64,000 bases of DNA, taken from Thermohalobaculum xanthum (GTDB lineage: Bacteria > Pseudomonadota > Alphaproteobacteria > Rhodobacterales > Rhodobacteraceae). Position 1 is the stretch's first letter. The number at the start of each line of letters is the position of its first letter. Made by a program: the position numbers and the translations under genes. The notes below the pieces were generated by a model that saw nothing but the letters and a program-made list of their open reading frames with translations, had not been told where the DNA came from and searched no databases. Positions 53,786-62,680 of this stretch are shown in pieces. Location of the stretch: positions 95,676 to 159,675 of the forward strand of contig NZ_JAEHHL010000005.1 in the NCBI RefSeq assembly GCF_016623495.1, read 5' to 3'.

Positions 53786-55683
53786 TGAGCCGCCTCGATC
53801 TCGATGCGCTCCGGCGGGCGGCGAAGCCCGGACTGGTGGCGCTGCCGGCGATCGGGCTCGCGGCCGGGCTGATCGCGCATTTCGCGGGCGCGGGCGATGC
53901 TGCGTCCGTGATCTGGACGCTGGTCACGCTGCCGGTGCTGGCCGCGCTGGTGGTCGAGATCGTCACCAGTCTGCGGCGCGGCGAGACCGGGCTCGACATC
54001 GTGGCCGCGCTGTCGATGAGCGCGGCGCTGATCTTCGGTGAGCATCTCGCGGCGGCGGTGGTGGCGCTGATGTATGCCGGCGGGCAGCATCTCGAGGATT
54101 TCGCCGCACGCCGCGCCCGGCGCGAGATGACCGATCTTCTGGCGCGCGTCCCGCGGACCGCCATGCGCCACCGCAACGGCGGGCTCGAGGAGGTGCCGCT
54201 CGACGATATCGTGCCGGGCGACCGGCTGATGATCCGGCGCGGCGATGTCGCGCCTGTCGACGGCACCGTGGCCGAGGGGACGGCGCTCCTGGATGAATCG
54301 GCGCTCACAGGAGAATCGCTGCCCATGCGCCGGGCGGCGGGCGAGCCGGTGATGAGCGGATCGACCAATGCGGGCGACGCCTTCGACCTCAGCGCGACCC
54401 ACCGGGCCGCCGAGAGCACCTATGCCGGGATCGTTCGCCTGGTCGAGCAGGCGCAGCGCTCGCGCGCGCCGATGGCGCGCATGGCCGACCGCTACGCGAT
54501 GGGGTTTCTCGCGCTGACGCTGCTGATCGCGGGCGTCGCCTGGTCGACCAGCGGCGACCCGATCCGCGCCGTCGCGGTCCTAGTAGTGGCGACGCCCTGT
54601 CCGCTGATCCTGGCCGTGCCGGTGGCGTTGGTGGCGGGGCTGTCACGCGCCGCGGGCCTCGGCGTCCTGATCAAGGGCGCGCGCGTGCTCGAGCGGATGG
54701 GCGAGGTGCGCAGCATCGTCATCGACAAGACCGGCACGCTGACCGACGGGCGCCCCCGGATCGCCGAGACGACGGTGGTGGGGGGGCTGACCGTCGACGA
54801 GGCGCTGCGCCTTGCCGCCTCGCTCGACCAGGCCTCGAAGCATCCGATCGCGCAGGCCATCGTGCGCGAGGCACGCGACCGCGGGCTGGTGCTGGCGACG
54901 CCGCAAGGCGTGGCCGAGACGTCGGGCGAAGGGGTGGCCGGGCAGGTGGACGGTCGCGCGGTGATCGTGGGCGGGCGGGCCTTCGTGACGGGCCGGCTGG
55001 GCATCGCGTTCGGGGACGGTGCGCCGGCGGCCGAGAACGGCGCTGTGACCGTGGCGCTGGCCGTCGACGGACGCCTTGCGGCCGAGTTCGTGCTGACCGA
55101 CACGCTGCGCGAGGGGACGGGCGCACTTCTGGCAGCGCTGCGGCGCTTCGGGGTCGAGCGGCTGGTGCTGGCGACGGGCGACAGGCGCGCGGTCGCAGCG
55201 ACCGTGACCGCGGGCCTCGATTTCGACGATGTCCGGGCCGAGCTCACGCCGGACCAGAAGGTGCTCGCGGTCGTGGCCGAGCGCAAGTCGGGGCCGGTGA
55301 TGATGATCGGCGACGGGGTCAACGATGCCCCGGCGCTGGCGGCGTCGGATGTGGGCGTGGCGATGGGCGCGCGCGGCACCGCCGCATCGGCCGAGGCGGC
55401 GGATGTCGTGCTGCTGGTCGACCGGCTCGACCGCATCCTGCCGGGGATGCAGATCGCGCGCCGGGCCCGGGTCATCGCGCTGCAAAGCGTGCTGGCCGGC
55501 ATCGGGCTCTCGCTGGCGGGAATGGTCGCGGCGGCACTCGGCCACATCACGCCTGTCCAGGGCGCGCTGCTGCAGGAGGCGATCGACGTGGCGGTGATCC
55601 TCAACGCCCTGCGCGCGCTGCGGATCGCCCCGGCGGTGCCGGCGGGCCAGGAGACGCCGGGCCACGCGGCGAAGGCTGCCTGA
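53785..55683 (+). CDS. P1B-type metal-transporting ATPase with TPC motif
   Basis: A 632-residue P-type ATPase lacking an N-terminal heavy-metal-binding domain. Standard motifs are TGES, the phosphorylated Asp314 in DKTGTLTDG, SKHPIAQ and GDGVNDAPALAA. The transmembrane metal motif is ATPCPLILAVP, a TPC type, not the CPC of copper pumps; VMSGSTN and LQEAIDVAVILNALR are also present, features I associate with the P1B-5 (iron/nickel-like) group. It ends the nir operon, coupled through the small membrane protein. Specificity is a guess: iron for heme d1 and nonheme-iron enzymes is plausible, copper less so. Confidence 0.88.
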   Translation: MSRLDLDALRRAAKPGLVALPAIGLAAGLIAHFAGAGDAASVIWTLVTLPVLAALVVEIVTSLRRGETGLDIVAALSMSAALIFGEHLAAAVVALMYAGGQHLEDFAARRARREMTDLLARVPRTAMRHRNGGLEEVPLDDIVPGDRLMIRRGDVAPVDGTVAEGTALLDESALTGESLPMRRAAGEPVMSGSTNAGDAFDLSATHRAAESTYAGIVRLVEQAQRSRAPMARMADRYAMGFLALTLLIAGVAWSTSGDPIRAVAVLVVATPCPLILAVPVALVAGLSRAAGLGVLIKGARVLERMGEVRSIVIDKTGTLTDGRPRIAETTVVGGLTVDEALRLAASLDQASKHPIAQAIVREARDRGLVLATPQGVAETSGEGVAGQVDGRAVIVGGRAFVTGRLGIAFGDGAPAAENGAVTVALAVDGRLAAEFVLTDTLREGTGALLAALRRFGVERLVLATGDRRAVAATVTAGLDFDDVRAELTPDQKVLAVVAERKSGPVMMIGDGVNDAPALAASDVGVAMGARGTAASAEAADVVLLVDRLDRILPGMQIARRARVIALQSVLAGIGLSLAGMVAAALGHITPVQGALLQEAIDVAVILNALRALRIAPAVPAGQETPGHAAKAA

Positions 55684-55690
55684 GCGGGCC

Positions 55691-56524
55691 CTACCGTCCC
55701 TGCTGTGGGCTGGTGTCCCAATCGCTGCCGGCGTCGTCCTTGTGGAGCCCGCCGCGATTGCGCCAGCGCACGATCTCGGCGATCACCGACACCGCGATCT
55801 CGTGCGGGTCGATGCCGCCAAGATCGAGACCCGCGGGGGATTTCAGCCGCGCGATGCGATCGGCCGGCATGCCCTCGGCGGCGAGGCGGTCGGTGAGGGC
55901 CTTCGCCTTGATGCGGCTTGCCACCATCGCGACATGGCGCGCGGGGCTGTCGAGCGCCGCGCGCAACGCGGCGAGATCGTTCTGCCCCTGCGACGCGACC
56001 ACGACGAAATCGTCGGCTCCGATGCCCAGCGCGGCGGGGTCCGCGGCAGGGAAGAGGCGCACGCCCTCGGGCGCCCCGGCGTCCTCGGCCATGGCGACGC
56101 GATAGCCCATCAGAACCCCGTGGCTGGCGATCGCCTGCGCGATCGGGCTCGCCCCGAAGATCACCAGCTGCGGCGGCAGGCTGTAGGCCTCGATCAGGAT
56201 GTCCACCGTCCCTCCCGACGGGCAGCCGCTGCGGTAGAGCGGCACGCCGTCGGCGTCGGTCATGGCGACCACGCGGGCCGCGGGCTTCACGCGGATCAGG
56301 CGCGTCTCGCCGCTGGACAGCGCCTCGGCCGCGGCGCTGCGCACGGCGCGCTGCACGCAGCCGCCGCCAAGATGGCCGATGATCTCGCCCGCCTCGGTCA
56401 CCGCCGCCTTCGCGCCCGCCTTGGCCGAGGTCACGTCGGCGGTGCGCACCACGGTGGCAAGGCAGAAGGGGCGGCCCGCGCGGCGCAGGCGCTCGATGGT
56501 GTCGAAGATGTCGAAGCCGGTCAT
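55691..56524 (-). CDS. coxF: CoxF, XdhC-family CO dehydrogenase maturation protein
   Basis: A 277-residue XdhC/CoxI-family protein. The N-terminal domain carries RPFCLATVVRTADVTSAKAGAKAAV and GHLGGGCVQRAV near residue 55. The C-terminal Rossmann domain begins PPQLVIFGASPIAQAI near residue 150 and ends HEIAVSVIAEIVRWR. Family members help insert or sulfurate the molybdenum cofactor. It is last in the cox operon and converges on the metal ATPase gene. The start at 56524 (MTGFDIFDTIERLRRAGRPFCLATV) fits homologues. Confidence 0.9.
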   Translation of the reverse strand: MTGFDIFDTIERLRRAGRPFCLATVVRTADVTSAKAGAKAAVTEAGEIIGHLGGGCVQRAVRSAAAEALSSGETRLIRVKPAARVVAMTDADGVPLYRSGCPSGGTVDILIEAYSLPPQLVIFGASPIAQAIASHGVLMGYRVAMAEDAGAPEGVRLFPAADPAALGIGADDFVVVASQGQNDLAALRAALDSPARHVAMVASRIKAKALTDRLAAEGMPADRIARLKSPAGLDLGGIDPHEIAVSVIAEIVRWRNRGGLHKDDAGSDWDTSPQQGR

Positions 56525-56534
56525 GGCGTGCCTC

Positions 56535-57722
56535 TCAGAGCTTCGCGAATTCGGGCTCGAGCGCGGCCAGCGAGGCGATGCTGTTCGCGGGCAGAAGCGC
56601 ATCGAGATGGGGCCGCGCCGCGGCCATGCCGCGCGCGACGGGCTCGTATCCCTGCCAGCCGGCCAGCGGATTGAGCCAGACGATCCGGCCGGCCCTTCGG
56701 CCGAGCCGCTGCAGCGCGGCGGCAAGTTCGCCGGGCGTGCCGGTGCAGTAGCCGTCCGAGAGGATCAGGACCACGGTGCGCCCGTTCACCGCCCGCGCGG
56801 CGTGCGCATCGCAGAAGGCGCCGATCGCGCCGGCGATGTTCGTGCCGCCGCCGAAGCCTTCCGCCATCAGCGAGAGCCGCGCGGCGGCGCGCAGCGGATC
56901 GCGGTCGCGCATCGCGGGGGTCACGCGCATCAGCCGCGTGTGGAAGAGGTAGGCGTCGGCAGTGGTGTCGGCGTCGATGAGCCCCTTGAGGAAGGCGAGG
57001 AAGACCCGGGCATAAGCGGTCATCGAGCCCGACACGTCGCAAAGCGCGACGATCCGCATCGCGCGGTCGGGCCGGCGGCGGCGGAAGAGGTCGAGCGGCT
57101 CGCCCCCGCGCGCCAGGCTGCGGCGCAACACGCGCCTGAGGTCGAGCGCCGCGCCCCGCTTCGCCGCGCGGCGCCGGCGCGAGCGGCGGTCGCGCAGGCA
57201 ACGGGCGAGGTCATGCGCCACGCGCTCGGCGGCGGCCAGGATCTCGGGGTCCATCAATCCGCGCAGGTCGCGCTGCACCAGCGATCGGGTGCGGGTGGCG
57301 ATCAGGCGCCCATCGGTGCCGTCGGCCTCGCTGTCGTTGTCGTCGGGGCCCGTGGCCTCGGCGCCGGGCGAGGGGGTGGTCGCGTCGTCGCCGAAATGCG
57401 CGCGCCACAGTGCCGGGCGCTGCGCCGGGGTGACCCGCGCGGCACGGTGCTCCTCGCCGCCGCGCGTGCGGCCCGCGTTGAACCAGTAGGCGTCGAAGAG
57501 GTCGTCGAATCGGCCTGCGCTCTCGACGTCGTGGGCCAGCACGGCGCGGAAGGCGAGCCGCGCCTCGGCGGGGTCGAGGGCGGCGACATGGCCGAGCGCC
57601 GCGAGCGCGTCGGCGGTCTCGCCGGGGCCCGCGACGATGCCGTTGAGCCTGAGATGGGCGATGAAGCCCGCGACCCGCTCGGCGATGCCCGAGGCGCGGG
57701 CGGGGAAACGGGTTGTGCGCAT
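56535..57722 (-). CDS. coxE: CoxE, VWA-domain CO dehydrogenase maturation protein
   Basis: A 395-residue VWA protein of the CoxE family. The N terminus (ERVAGFIAHLRLNGIVAGPGETADALAAL) is typical. The C-terminal VWA domain has MIDAS motifs IVALCDVSGSMTAYAR near residue 230, GGGTNIAGAIGAF and ILSDGYCTGTPGEL. CoxE works with the AAA+ protein CoxD in building the [CuSMoO2] centre of CO dehydrogenase. It overlaps the coxD stop by one base at its ATG. Confidence 0.93.
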   Translation of the reverse strand: MRTTRFPARASGIAERVAGFIAHLRLNGIVAGPGETADALAALGHVAALDPAEARLAFRAVLAHDVESAGRFDDLFDAYWFNAGRTRGGEEHRAARVTPAQRPALWRAHFGDDATTPSPGAEATGPDDNDSEADGTDGRLIATRTRSLVQRDLRGLMDPEILAAAERVAHDLARCLRDRRSRRRRAAKRGAALDLRRVLRRSLARGGEPLDLFRRRRPDRAMRIVALCDVSGSMTAYARVFLAFLKGLIDADTTADAYLFHTRLMRVTPAMRDRDPLRAAARLSLMAEGFGGGTNIAGAIGAFCDAHAARAVNGRTVVLILSDGYCTGTPGELAAALQRLGRRAGRIVWLNPLAGWQGYEPVARGMAAARPHLDALLPANSIASLAALEPEFAKL

Positions 57723-58579
57723 CACGCGGCCCGCCCGATCAGCCGCGCCAGCAGCTCGGGCGGCACCGCGTCGCGGTCGCCGGCGGTCTTGAGCAGGCAG
57801 ACGAGGCTGGCCTGAACCGCGGCGGGATCGTCGGAAAGGTCGTTGATCCCGAGCCCGGACAGTGCCGCCGCCCAGTCGAGCATCTCGGCGATGCCGGGCT
57901 TCTTCTCGAGCTCCTCGTGCCGCAACGCCTGCACGACGCTGACGATCTGGCGCGCGAGCCGGGCTTCGAGCCCCGGCGCGCGCAGCCCCAGGATCGCGAG
58001 CTCGGCCTCGGGCGAGGGGTATGAGACATGAGCGTAGAGGCAGCGCCGCCTCAGCGCGTCCGAGAGGTCGCGCGTGCCGTTCGCGGTGAGAACCACCATC
58101 GGCCGGCAGGTGGCGGTGATGGTGCCGAACTCGGGCACCGTGACCTGGAAGTCCGACAGGATCTCGAGCAGGTAGGCCTCGAACTCCTCGTCGGCGCGGT
58201 CGATCTCGTCGATCAGCAGGACCGGCGCCTCGGCCTGCGTGATCGCCTCGAGAAGGGGGCGCTTGAGCAGGTATTTCTCGGTGAACAGGGCGTCCTCGCC
58301 CATGCCTTCGGCGGCGCGGATGGCGAGGAGCTGGCGCTGATAGTTCCACTCGTAGATCGCGGCCGCGGCGTCGAGGCCCTCGTAGCACTGGAGCCGGATC
58401 AGCCGCGCGCCCTTCACCGCTGCCAGCGCCTTGGCGATCTCGGTCTTGCCGACGCCTGCCGGTCCCTCGATCAGCAAGGGGCGGCCGAGCGCGAGCGCAA
58501 GGTGGAGCGCCATCGCCAGCGCGTCATCCGCGACATAGCCGGTCTGGGCGAGGCTGGCCTGAAGCTCGCGGAAGCTCAT
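57722..58579 (-). CDS. coxD: CoxD, MoxR-type AAA+ ATPase for CO dehydrogenase maturation
   Basis: A 285-residue AAA+ ATPase. Walker A is EGPAGVGKTEIAKAL near residue 38, Walker B is VLLIDEIDRADEEFEAYL, and the sensor region is VVLTANGTRDLSDALRRRC. CoxD is needed for assembly of the copper-sulfur part of the CODH active site. It starts MSFRELQASLAQTGY and overlaps a small upstream ORF (ATGA). CoxE follows directly as its VWA partner. Confidence 0.94.
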   Translation of the reverse strand: MSFRELQASLAQTGYVADDALAMALHLALALGRPLLIEGPAGVGKTEIAKALAAVKGARLIRLQCYEGLDAAAAIYEWNYQRQLLAIRAAEGMGEDALFTEKYLLKRPLLEAITQAEAPVLLIDEIDRADEEFEAYLLEILSDFQVTVPEFGTITATCRPMVVLTANGTRDLSDALRRRCLYAHVSYPSPEAELAILGLRAPGLEARLARQIVSVVQALRHEELEKKPGIAEMLDWAAALSGLGINDLSDDPAAVQASLVCLLKTAGDRDAVPPELLARLIGRAA

Positions 58580-58752
58580 TGCGCGCGCCTGTGGGCGGGC
58601 TCGGGCGGGCGCGGATCGTTCGCCGGGGGCGCCGGGGGGGCAGGGGCGGCGCGCCACGGCGGGGGCGGCCGGATCGCCGCGCGGGGCGCGGCGGACCCTT
58701 CAGCCGGCGTGCCCTCGGGCCGCCGGTGCCCCGGCCCGGAGGCCGGGGTCAT
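58576..58752 (-). CDS. Possible small Pro/Ala-rich ORF between coxL and coxD
   Basis: A 58-residue open frame starts at 58752 and stops in an ATGA overlap with the coxD start, the same coupling seen elsewhere in this operon. The product is rich in Pro, Ala and Arg (IRPPPPWRAAPAPPAPPANDP) and matches nothing I recognise. The ribosome site is weak and the GC-rich context favours open frames by chance, so this is tentative. Confidence 0.3.
   Translation of the reverse strand: MTPASGPGHRRPEGTPAEGSAAPRAAIRPPPPWRAAPAPPAPPANDPRPPEPAHRRAQ
58729..58748 (-). terminator. Hairpin between coxL and coxD
   Basis: A perfect 8-bp GC stem (58729-58736 with 58741-58748) with the tetraloop CGGA follows the coxL stop by 29 bases. 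No U-run follows on the minus strand. It may reduce read-through so that structural subunits exceed maturation proteins. Confidence 0.5.
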
Positions 58753-58777
58753 GCGGGGGCGCGACGCCGCCCCGCGT

Positions 58778-61198
58778 TCAGCCGTGCAGACCGAGATCAT
58801 GGGCGATCTTCCAGACCCGCCAGTGGTCGTGCGGCATGTGGGCATGGACATGGCCGAAGGCGCGGAAGGCGTCGTTGACCGCGTTCGAGAAGCAGGGCAC
58901 GCCGCCGACATTGGGGCTTTCGCCCACGCCCTTCGCGCCGATCGGATGGTGTGGCGAGGGGGTCGTGGTCCAGTCCGTCTCGTAATGCGGGGTTTCCCAC
59001 GCGGTCGGCACGAAGAAGTCCATGAGCGTGCCGGTCTTGACGTTGCCAAGCTCGTCATAGGCGATCTCCTGCCCCATGGCGATGGCCAGCGCCTCGGTCA
59101 GCCCGCCATGCACCTGTCCCTCGATGATCATGGGGTTGATCCGCGTCCCGCAATCGTCGAGGGCGTAGAAGCGCCGGATGTCGACCTGCCCGGTGTCCAC
59201 GTCCACGTCGACCACGCAGACATAGGCGCCGAAGGGGTAGGTCATGTTCGGCGGGTCGTAGTAGCTGACCGCCTCGAGCCCCGGCTCGATGCCCGGGATC
59301 GCCTGATTGTAGGCCGCGAAGGCGATCTCGGCCATGGCCTTGAACCGCTCGGGCGCGCCCTTGACCACGAAGCGGTCGACGTCCCATTCGACGTCGTCGT
59401 CATGCACCTCGAGCAGGTAGGCCGCGATCATCTGCGCCTTGGCGCGGATCTTGCGCCCCGCCATCGCGGTCGCCGCCCCCGCCACCGGGGTCGAGCGCGA
59501 GCCGTAGGTGCCGAGGCCGTAAGGCGCGGTGTCGGTGTCGCCTTCCTCGATGGTGATGTTGTCGGCGGGGATGCCGATTTCCGAGGCAAGGATCTGAGCG
59601 AAGGTCGTCGCGTGGCCCTGGCCCTGGCTGATGGTGCCGAGGCGCGCGATCGCCGACCCGGTGGGGTGGATGCGGATCTCGCAGCTGTCGAACATGCCAA
59701 GCCCGAGGATGTCGCAGTTCTTCACCGGTCCCGCGCCGACGATCTCGGTGAAGAAGGTGAGCCCGACCCCCATCAGCTTGCGCGTCTCGCCGCGGCGGAA
59801 GGACTCGACCCGGTCGGCCTGCTCGGCGCGCAGGTCCTCGTAGCCGACGGCGGCGAGCGCCTTGTCCCAGGCGGTGTGGTAGTCGCCCGAGTCATACTCC
59901 CAACCCAGTGCCGAGCGGTAGGGGAACTGGTCCTTGCGGATGAAGTTCTTGCGCCTCAGCTCGGCCGCGTCGATGCCCAGCTTGATGGCGAGCACCTCGA
60001 TCATGCGCTCGATCAGGTAGGCCGCCTCGGTCACGCGGAACGAGCAGCGATAGGCGACGCCGCCGGGCGCCTTGTTGGTGTAGACGCCATCGACCGCGAG
60101 CCAGGCCACGGGAATGTCGTAGCTGCCGGTGCAGATGTTGAAGAAGCCCGCCGGGAACTTGGTGGGATCGGCGCAGGCGTCGAAGCCGCCATGGTCGGCG
60201 GTGACGTGACACCAGAGCCCGGTGATCCGGCCGTCCTTGGTCGCCGCGATCTTTCCCTGCATCCAGTAGTCGCGGGCGAAGGCGGTGGCCATCAGGTTCT
60301 CCATCCGGTCCTCGACCCATTTGACCGGCTTTCCGGTCACGATCGAGGCCACGATCGAGCAGATGTACCCCGGGTAGACGCCGACCTTGTTGCCGAAGCC
60401 GCCGCCGATATCGGGGCTGATGATGCGGATGTTGTGCTCGGCAATGCCCGAGATGAGCGAGGCCACGGTGCGCACCGCGTGCGGGGCCTGGAAGGTGCCC
60501 CAGACGGTCAGCTTGCCATTCACCTTGTCCATCGAGGCGACGCAGCCGCAGGTCTCGAGCGGGCAGGGATGTGTGCGGTGGTAGTAGATCATCTCCTCGG
60601 CCACGACGTCGGCCTCGGCGAGCACCTTCTCGGTCGCCTCGCGGTCGCCCTGCTCCCAGGTGAAGATGTGGTTGTGGTGGCGCCGGGCGCCGTGGGCGCC
60701 TTCCTTCTGGTCGGCGATGTCCTCGCGCAGCACCGGTGCGTCGGGCTCGAGCGCCTTGAAGGGGTCGGTGACGACGGGAAGCTCCTCGTAGTCGACCTCG
60801 ACCAGTTCGACCGCGTCGGCCGCGGCGTAGCGGTCGGTGGCGACGACGAAGGCGACCTCCTGGCCCTGGAACAGGACCTTGCCATCCGCGAGCACCATCT
60901 GCTTGTCGCCCGCAAGCGTGGGCATCCAGTGCAGGCCCAGGGGCGCCAGGTCGGCCGCGGTCAGCACCGCGACCACGCCCGGCACCTGCTTGGCGGCCTC
61001 GGCGTCGATCGAGACCACGCGCGCATGGGCGTAGGGCGAGCGCACGAAGTCGCCGAACAGCATGCCGGGCAGCTTGATGTCGTCGACATAGTTGCCCTTG
61101 CCTTGCGTGAAGCGCACGTCCTCGACGCGCTTGCGGCTGCTGCCGAGGCCCTTGAGCTTCTCGGCGCGCTCGGCGGGGGTGGGGGTGATCTCGTTCAT
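58778..61198 (-). CDS. coxL: CO dehydrogenase large subunit, form I
   Basis: An 806-residue molybdenum hydroxylase that oxidises CO to CO2 at a [CuSMoO2] site. The form I active-site loop AYRCSFR is present with the copper-binding cysteine at about residue 385; form II proteins have AYRGAGR instead. Other marks are [53 protein letters not shown] and the C-terminal GAKGVGESP glutamate near the molybdenum. The start overlaps the coxS stop (ATGA). This motif makes true CO oxidation likely. Confidence 0.97.
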   Translation of the reverse strand: MNEITPTPAERAEKLKGLGSSRKRVEDVRFTQGKGNYVDDIKLPGMLFGDFVRSPYAHARVVSIDAEAAKQVPGVVAVLTAADLAPLGLHWMPTLAGDKQMVLADGKVLFQGQEVAFVVATDRYAAADAVELVEVDYEELPVVTDPFKALEPDAPVLREDIADQKEGAHGARRHHNHIFTWEQGDREATEKVLAEADVVAEEMIYYHRTHPCPLETCGCVASMDKVNGKLTVWGTFQAPHAVRTVASLISGIAEHNIRIISPDIGGGFGNKVGVYPGYICSIVASIVTGKPVKWVEDRMENLMATAFARDYWMQGKIAATKDGRITGLWCHVTADHGGFDACADPTKFPAGFFNICTGSYDIPVAWLAVDGVYTNKAPGGVAYRCSFRVTEAAYLIERMIEVLAIKLGIDAAELRRKNFIRKDQFPYRSALGWEYDSGDYHTAWDKALAAVGYEDLRAEQADRVESFRRGETRKLMGVGLTFFTEIVGAGPVKNCDILGLGMFDSCEIRIHPTGSAIARLGTISQGQGHATTFAQILASEIGIPADNITIEEGDTDTAPYGLGTYGSRSTPVAGAATAMAGRKIRAKAQMIAAYLLEVHDDDVEWDVDRFVVKGAPERFKAMAEIAFAAYNQAIPGIEPGLEAVSYYDPPNMTYPFGAYVCVVDVDVDTGQVDIRRFYALDDCGTRINPMIIEGQVHGGLTEALAIAMGQEIAYDELGNVKTGTLMDFFVPTAWETPHYETDWTTTPSPHHPIGAKGVGESPNVGGVPCFSNAVNDAFRAFGHVHAHMPHDHWRVWKIAHDLGLHG

Positions 61199-61689
61199 TC
61201 CGCGGCCTCCTTCTCGCCGCGCAGCACGGCCGCGGCGGCCATGATCGCCTTGACGATGTTCTGGTAGCCCGTGCAGCGGCAGAGATTGCCGGACATGCCG
61301 AAGCGGACCTCTTCCTCGGAGGGGTTCGGATTCTCCTGCAGCAGGCGATGCGCGCGGGTGATCATGCCCGGCGTGCAGAAGCCGCATTGCAGGCCATGAT
61401 GCTCGCGGAACATCTCCTGCAGCACGCCGAGCGAGCCGTCAGGGTTCACCAGCCCCTCGACGGTGGTGACGCTGGCGCCGTTGGCCTGGCCCACGAACAT
61501 GGTGCAGGACTTCACCGAGCGCCCGTCGACGTCGACGGTGCAGGCACCGCAATGCGAGGTCTCGCAGCCGATATGCGGGCCGGTGATGCCCAGCTCCTCG
61601 CGCAGGAAATGGATGAGCAGGGTGCGCGGCTCGGCCAGCGCCTCGACCTGCGTGCCGTTGACGGTCATCTTGACGTGCATCTTCGCCAT
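61195..61689 (-). CDS. coxS: CO dehydrogenase small subunit (2Fe-2S)
   Basis: A 164-residue iron-sulfur protein. The N-terminal plant-type cluster uses [21 protein letters not shown], and the C-terminal helical domain holds the second cluster in CGFCTPGMI and CRCTGYQ. It passes electrons from the molybdenum site of CoxL to FAD on Cox[13 protein letters not shown] at 61689 is the chosen start; a longer frame begins a few codons earlier. It lies 11 bases after coxM. Confidence 0.96.
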   Translation of the reverse strand: MAKMHVKMTVNGTQVEALAEPRTLLIHFLREELGITGPHIGCETSHCGACTVDVDGRSVKSCTMFVGQANGASVTTVEGLVNPDGSLGVLQEMFREHHGLQCGFCTPGMITRAHRLLQENPNPSEEEVRFGMSGNLCRCTGYQNIVKAIMAAAAVLRGEKEAAE

Positions 61690-61700
61690 GTCGCCCTCCC

Positions 61701-62531
61701 TCAACCCATCCGCGCGCGGGCGCGGTCGATCGCGCGGCGCAGCATGACGCCCGCGACATGGCGCTTGAACTCGGCCGGGCCGCGGTTGTCGTCGCCCGGG
61801 TCGATCTCGGCCAGGGCAGCCGCGACCGCGCCTGCCGCGTCTCCCGCCGCCAGTGCCTTGCCAGCGGCTTCGGACCAGATTGGCCGGTCGGCGAGGTTGG
61901 TCATGGCCACCGAGGCGCCGTTCCGGCCGATGGTGACGGCGGCCGCCGCGGTGGCGTAGTCGCCGATCTTGCGCTTCTGCTTCTCGTAGGCGTAGCCGGT
62001 GCCGGGCGCGGGGTGGGGGACCAGGATCCCGGTCAGGATCTCGTCATCGGCGCGCGCCGTCTCGTAGGCCGAGATGTAGAAATCCCGCGCCGCGACCTCG
62101 CGCGTCCCGCCGGGCCCGGCGAGGCTGTAGCGCGCGCCCAGGCACTGCATCAAACCGGGCATGTCGTTGCCGGGGTCGCCATTGGCCACGTTGCCGCCGA
62201 CGGTCCCCACATAGCGGACCTGCGGGTCGGCGATCTGCAGCGCCGCCTCGCGCAGCAGCGGGCAGGCCGCTGCCAGCCCGTCATGGGCAATAAGCTCGGC
62301 CTGCGTCACCATCGCGCCGATGCGGATGTCGTCGCCCACCGCGATGCCCCTCAGATCCGCGATGGCGGCGAGGTCGATCAGGTGCTCGGGCGCGGCCATG
62401 CGCAGCTTCATCATCGGGATCAGGCTGTGCCCGCCCGCCAGCACGCGGGCGCTGTCGCCAAGCTGGGACAAGAGGCCCGTCGCCTCGCCCAGCGTCTCGG
62501 GGCGGTGATACTCGAAGGCTCCCGGTATCAA
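61701..62531 (-). CDS. coxM: CO dehydrogenase medium subunit (FAD-binding), TTG start
   Basis: A 276-residue FAD-binding protein. The pyrophosphate-binding motifs [11 protein letters not shown] near residue 33 and [14 protein letters not shown] near residue 110 are intact. It hands electrons to quinone. The product begins (M)[13 protein letters not shown], as in CoxM of known CO oxidisers, and the codon there is TTG at 62531, preceded by GGAGG at nine bases. A nearby ATG at 62538 is out of frame. This is the first structural gene of the coxMSL-DEF transcript. Confidence 0.95.
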   Translation of the reverse strand: MIPGAFEYHRPETLGEATGLLSQLGDSARVLAGGHSLIPMMKLRMAAPEHLIDLAAIADLRGIAVGDDIRIGAMVTQAELIAHDGLAAACPLLREAALQIADPQVRYVGTVGGNVANGDPGNDMPGLMQCLGARYSLAGPGGTREVAARDFYISAYETARADDEILTGILVPHPAPGTGYAYEKQKRKIGDYATAAAAVTIGRNGASVAMTNLADRPIWSEAAGKALAAGDAAGAVAAALAEIDPGDDNRGPAEFKRHVAGVMLRRAIDRARARMG

Positions 62532-62575
62532 GGCTCATTTCCTCCGCTGTTGCCGGCGCATGCGGCGCCGTTCTC

Positions 62576-62596
62576 GTTATCCGACGAGTCGATAAC
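62576..62596 (-). promoter_or_regulatory. Inverted repeat upstream of coxM, candidate operator
   Basis: GTTATCCGAC and GTCGATAAC face each other around GA, giving a nearly perfect inverted repeat with one unpaired base, centred about 55 bases before the coxM start in the 149-base coxC-coxM gap. It is locally AT-richer than its surroundings. It may bind a regulator of CO dehydrogenase or form the coxC terminator. Confidence 0.4.
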
Positions 62597-62680
62597 CCCG
62601 GCGCGCGCCAAGGCAATTCCCGGCTGCCCGTCCTGCGCCGGCGCTGCACGAGATGCGCCTGGCGCGCACGAATGACGAAA

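Noticed and set aside
58028..61267. 1079-codon plus-strand frame opposite coxL
   Set aside because: Pure shadow of coxL and coxD with repetitive Val, Asp, Gly and His composition; no motif recognised.
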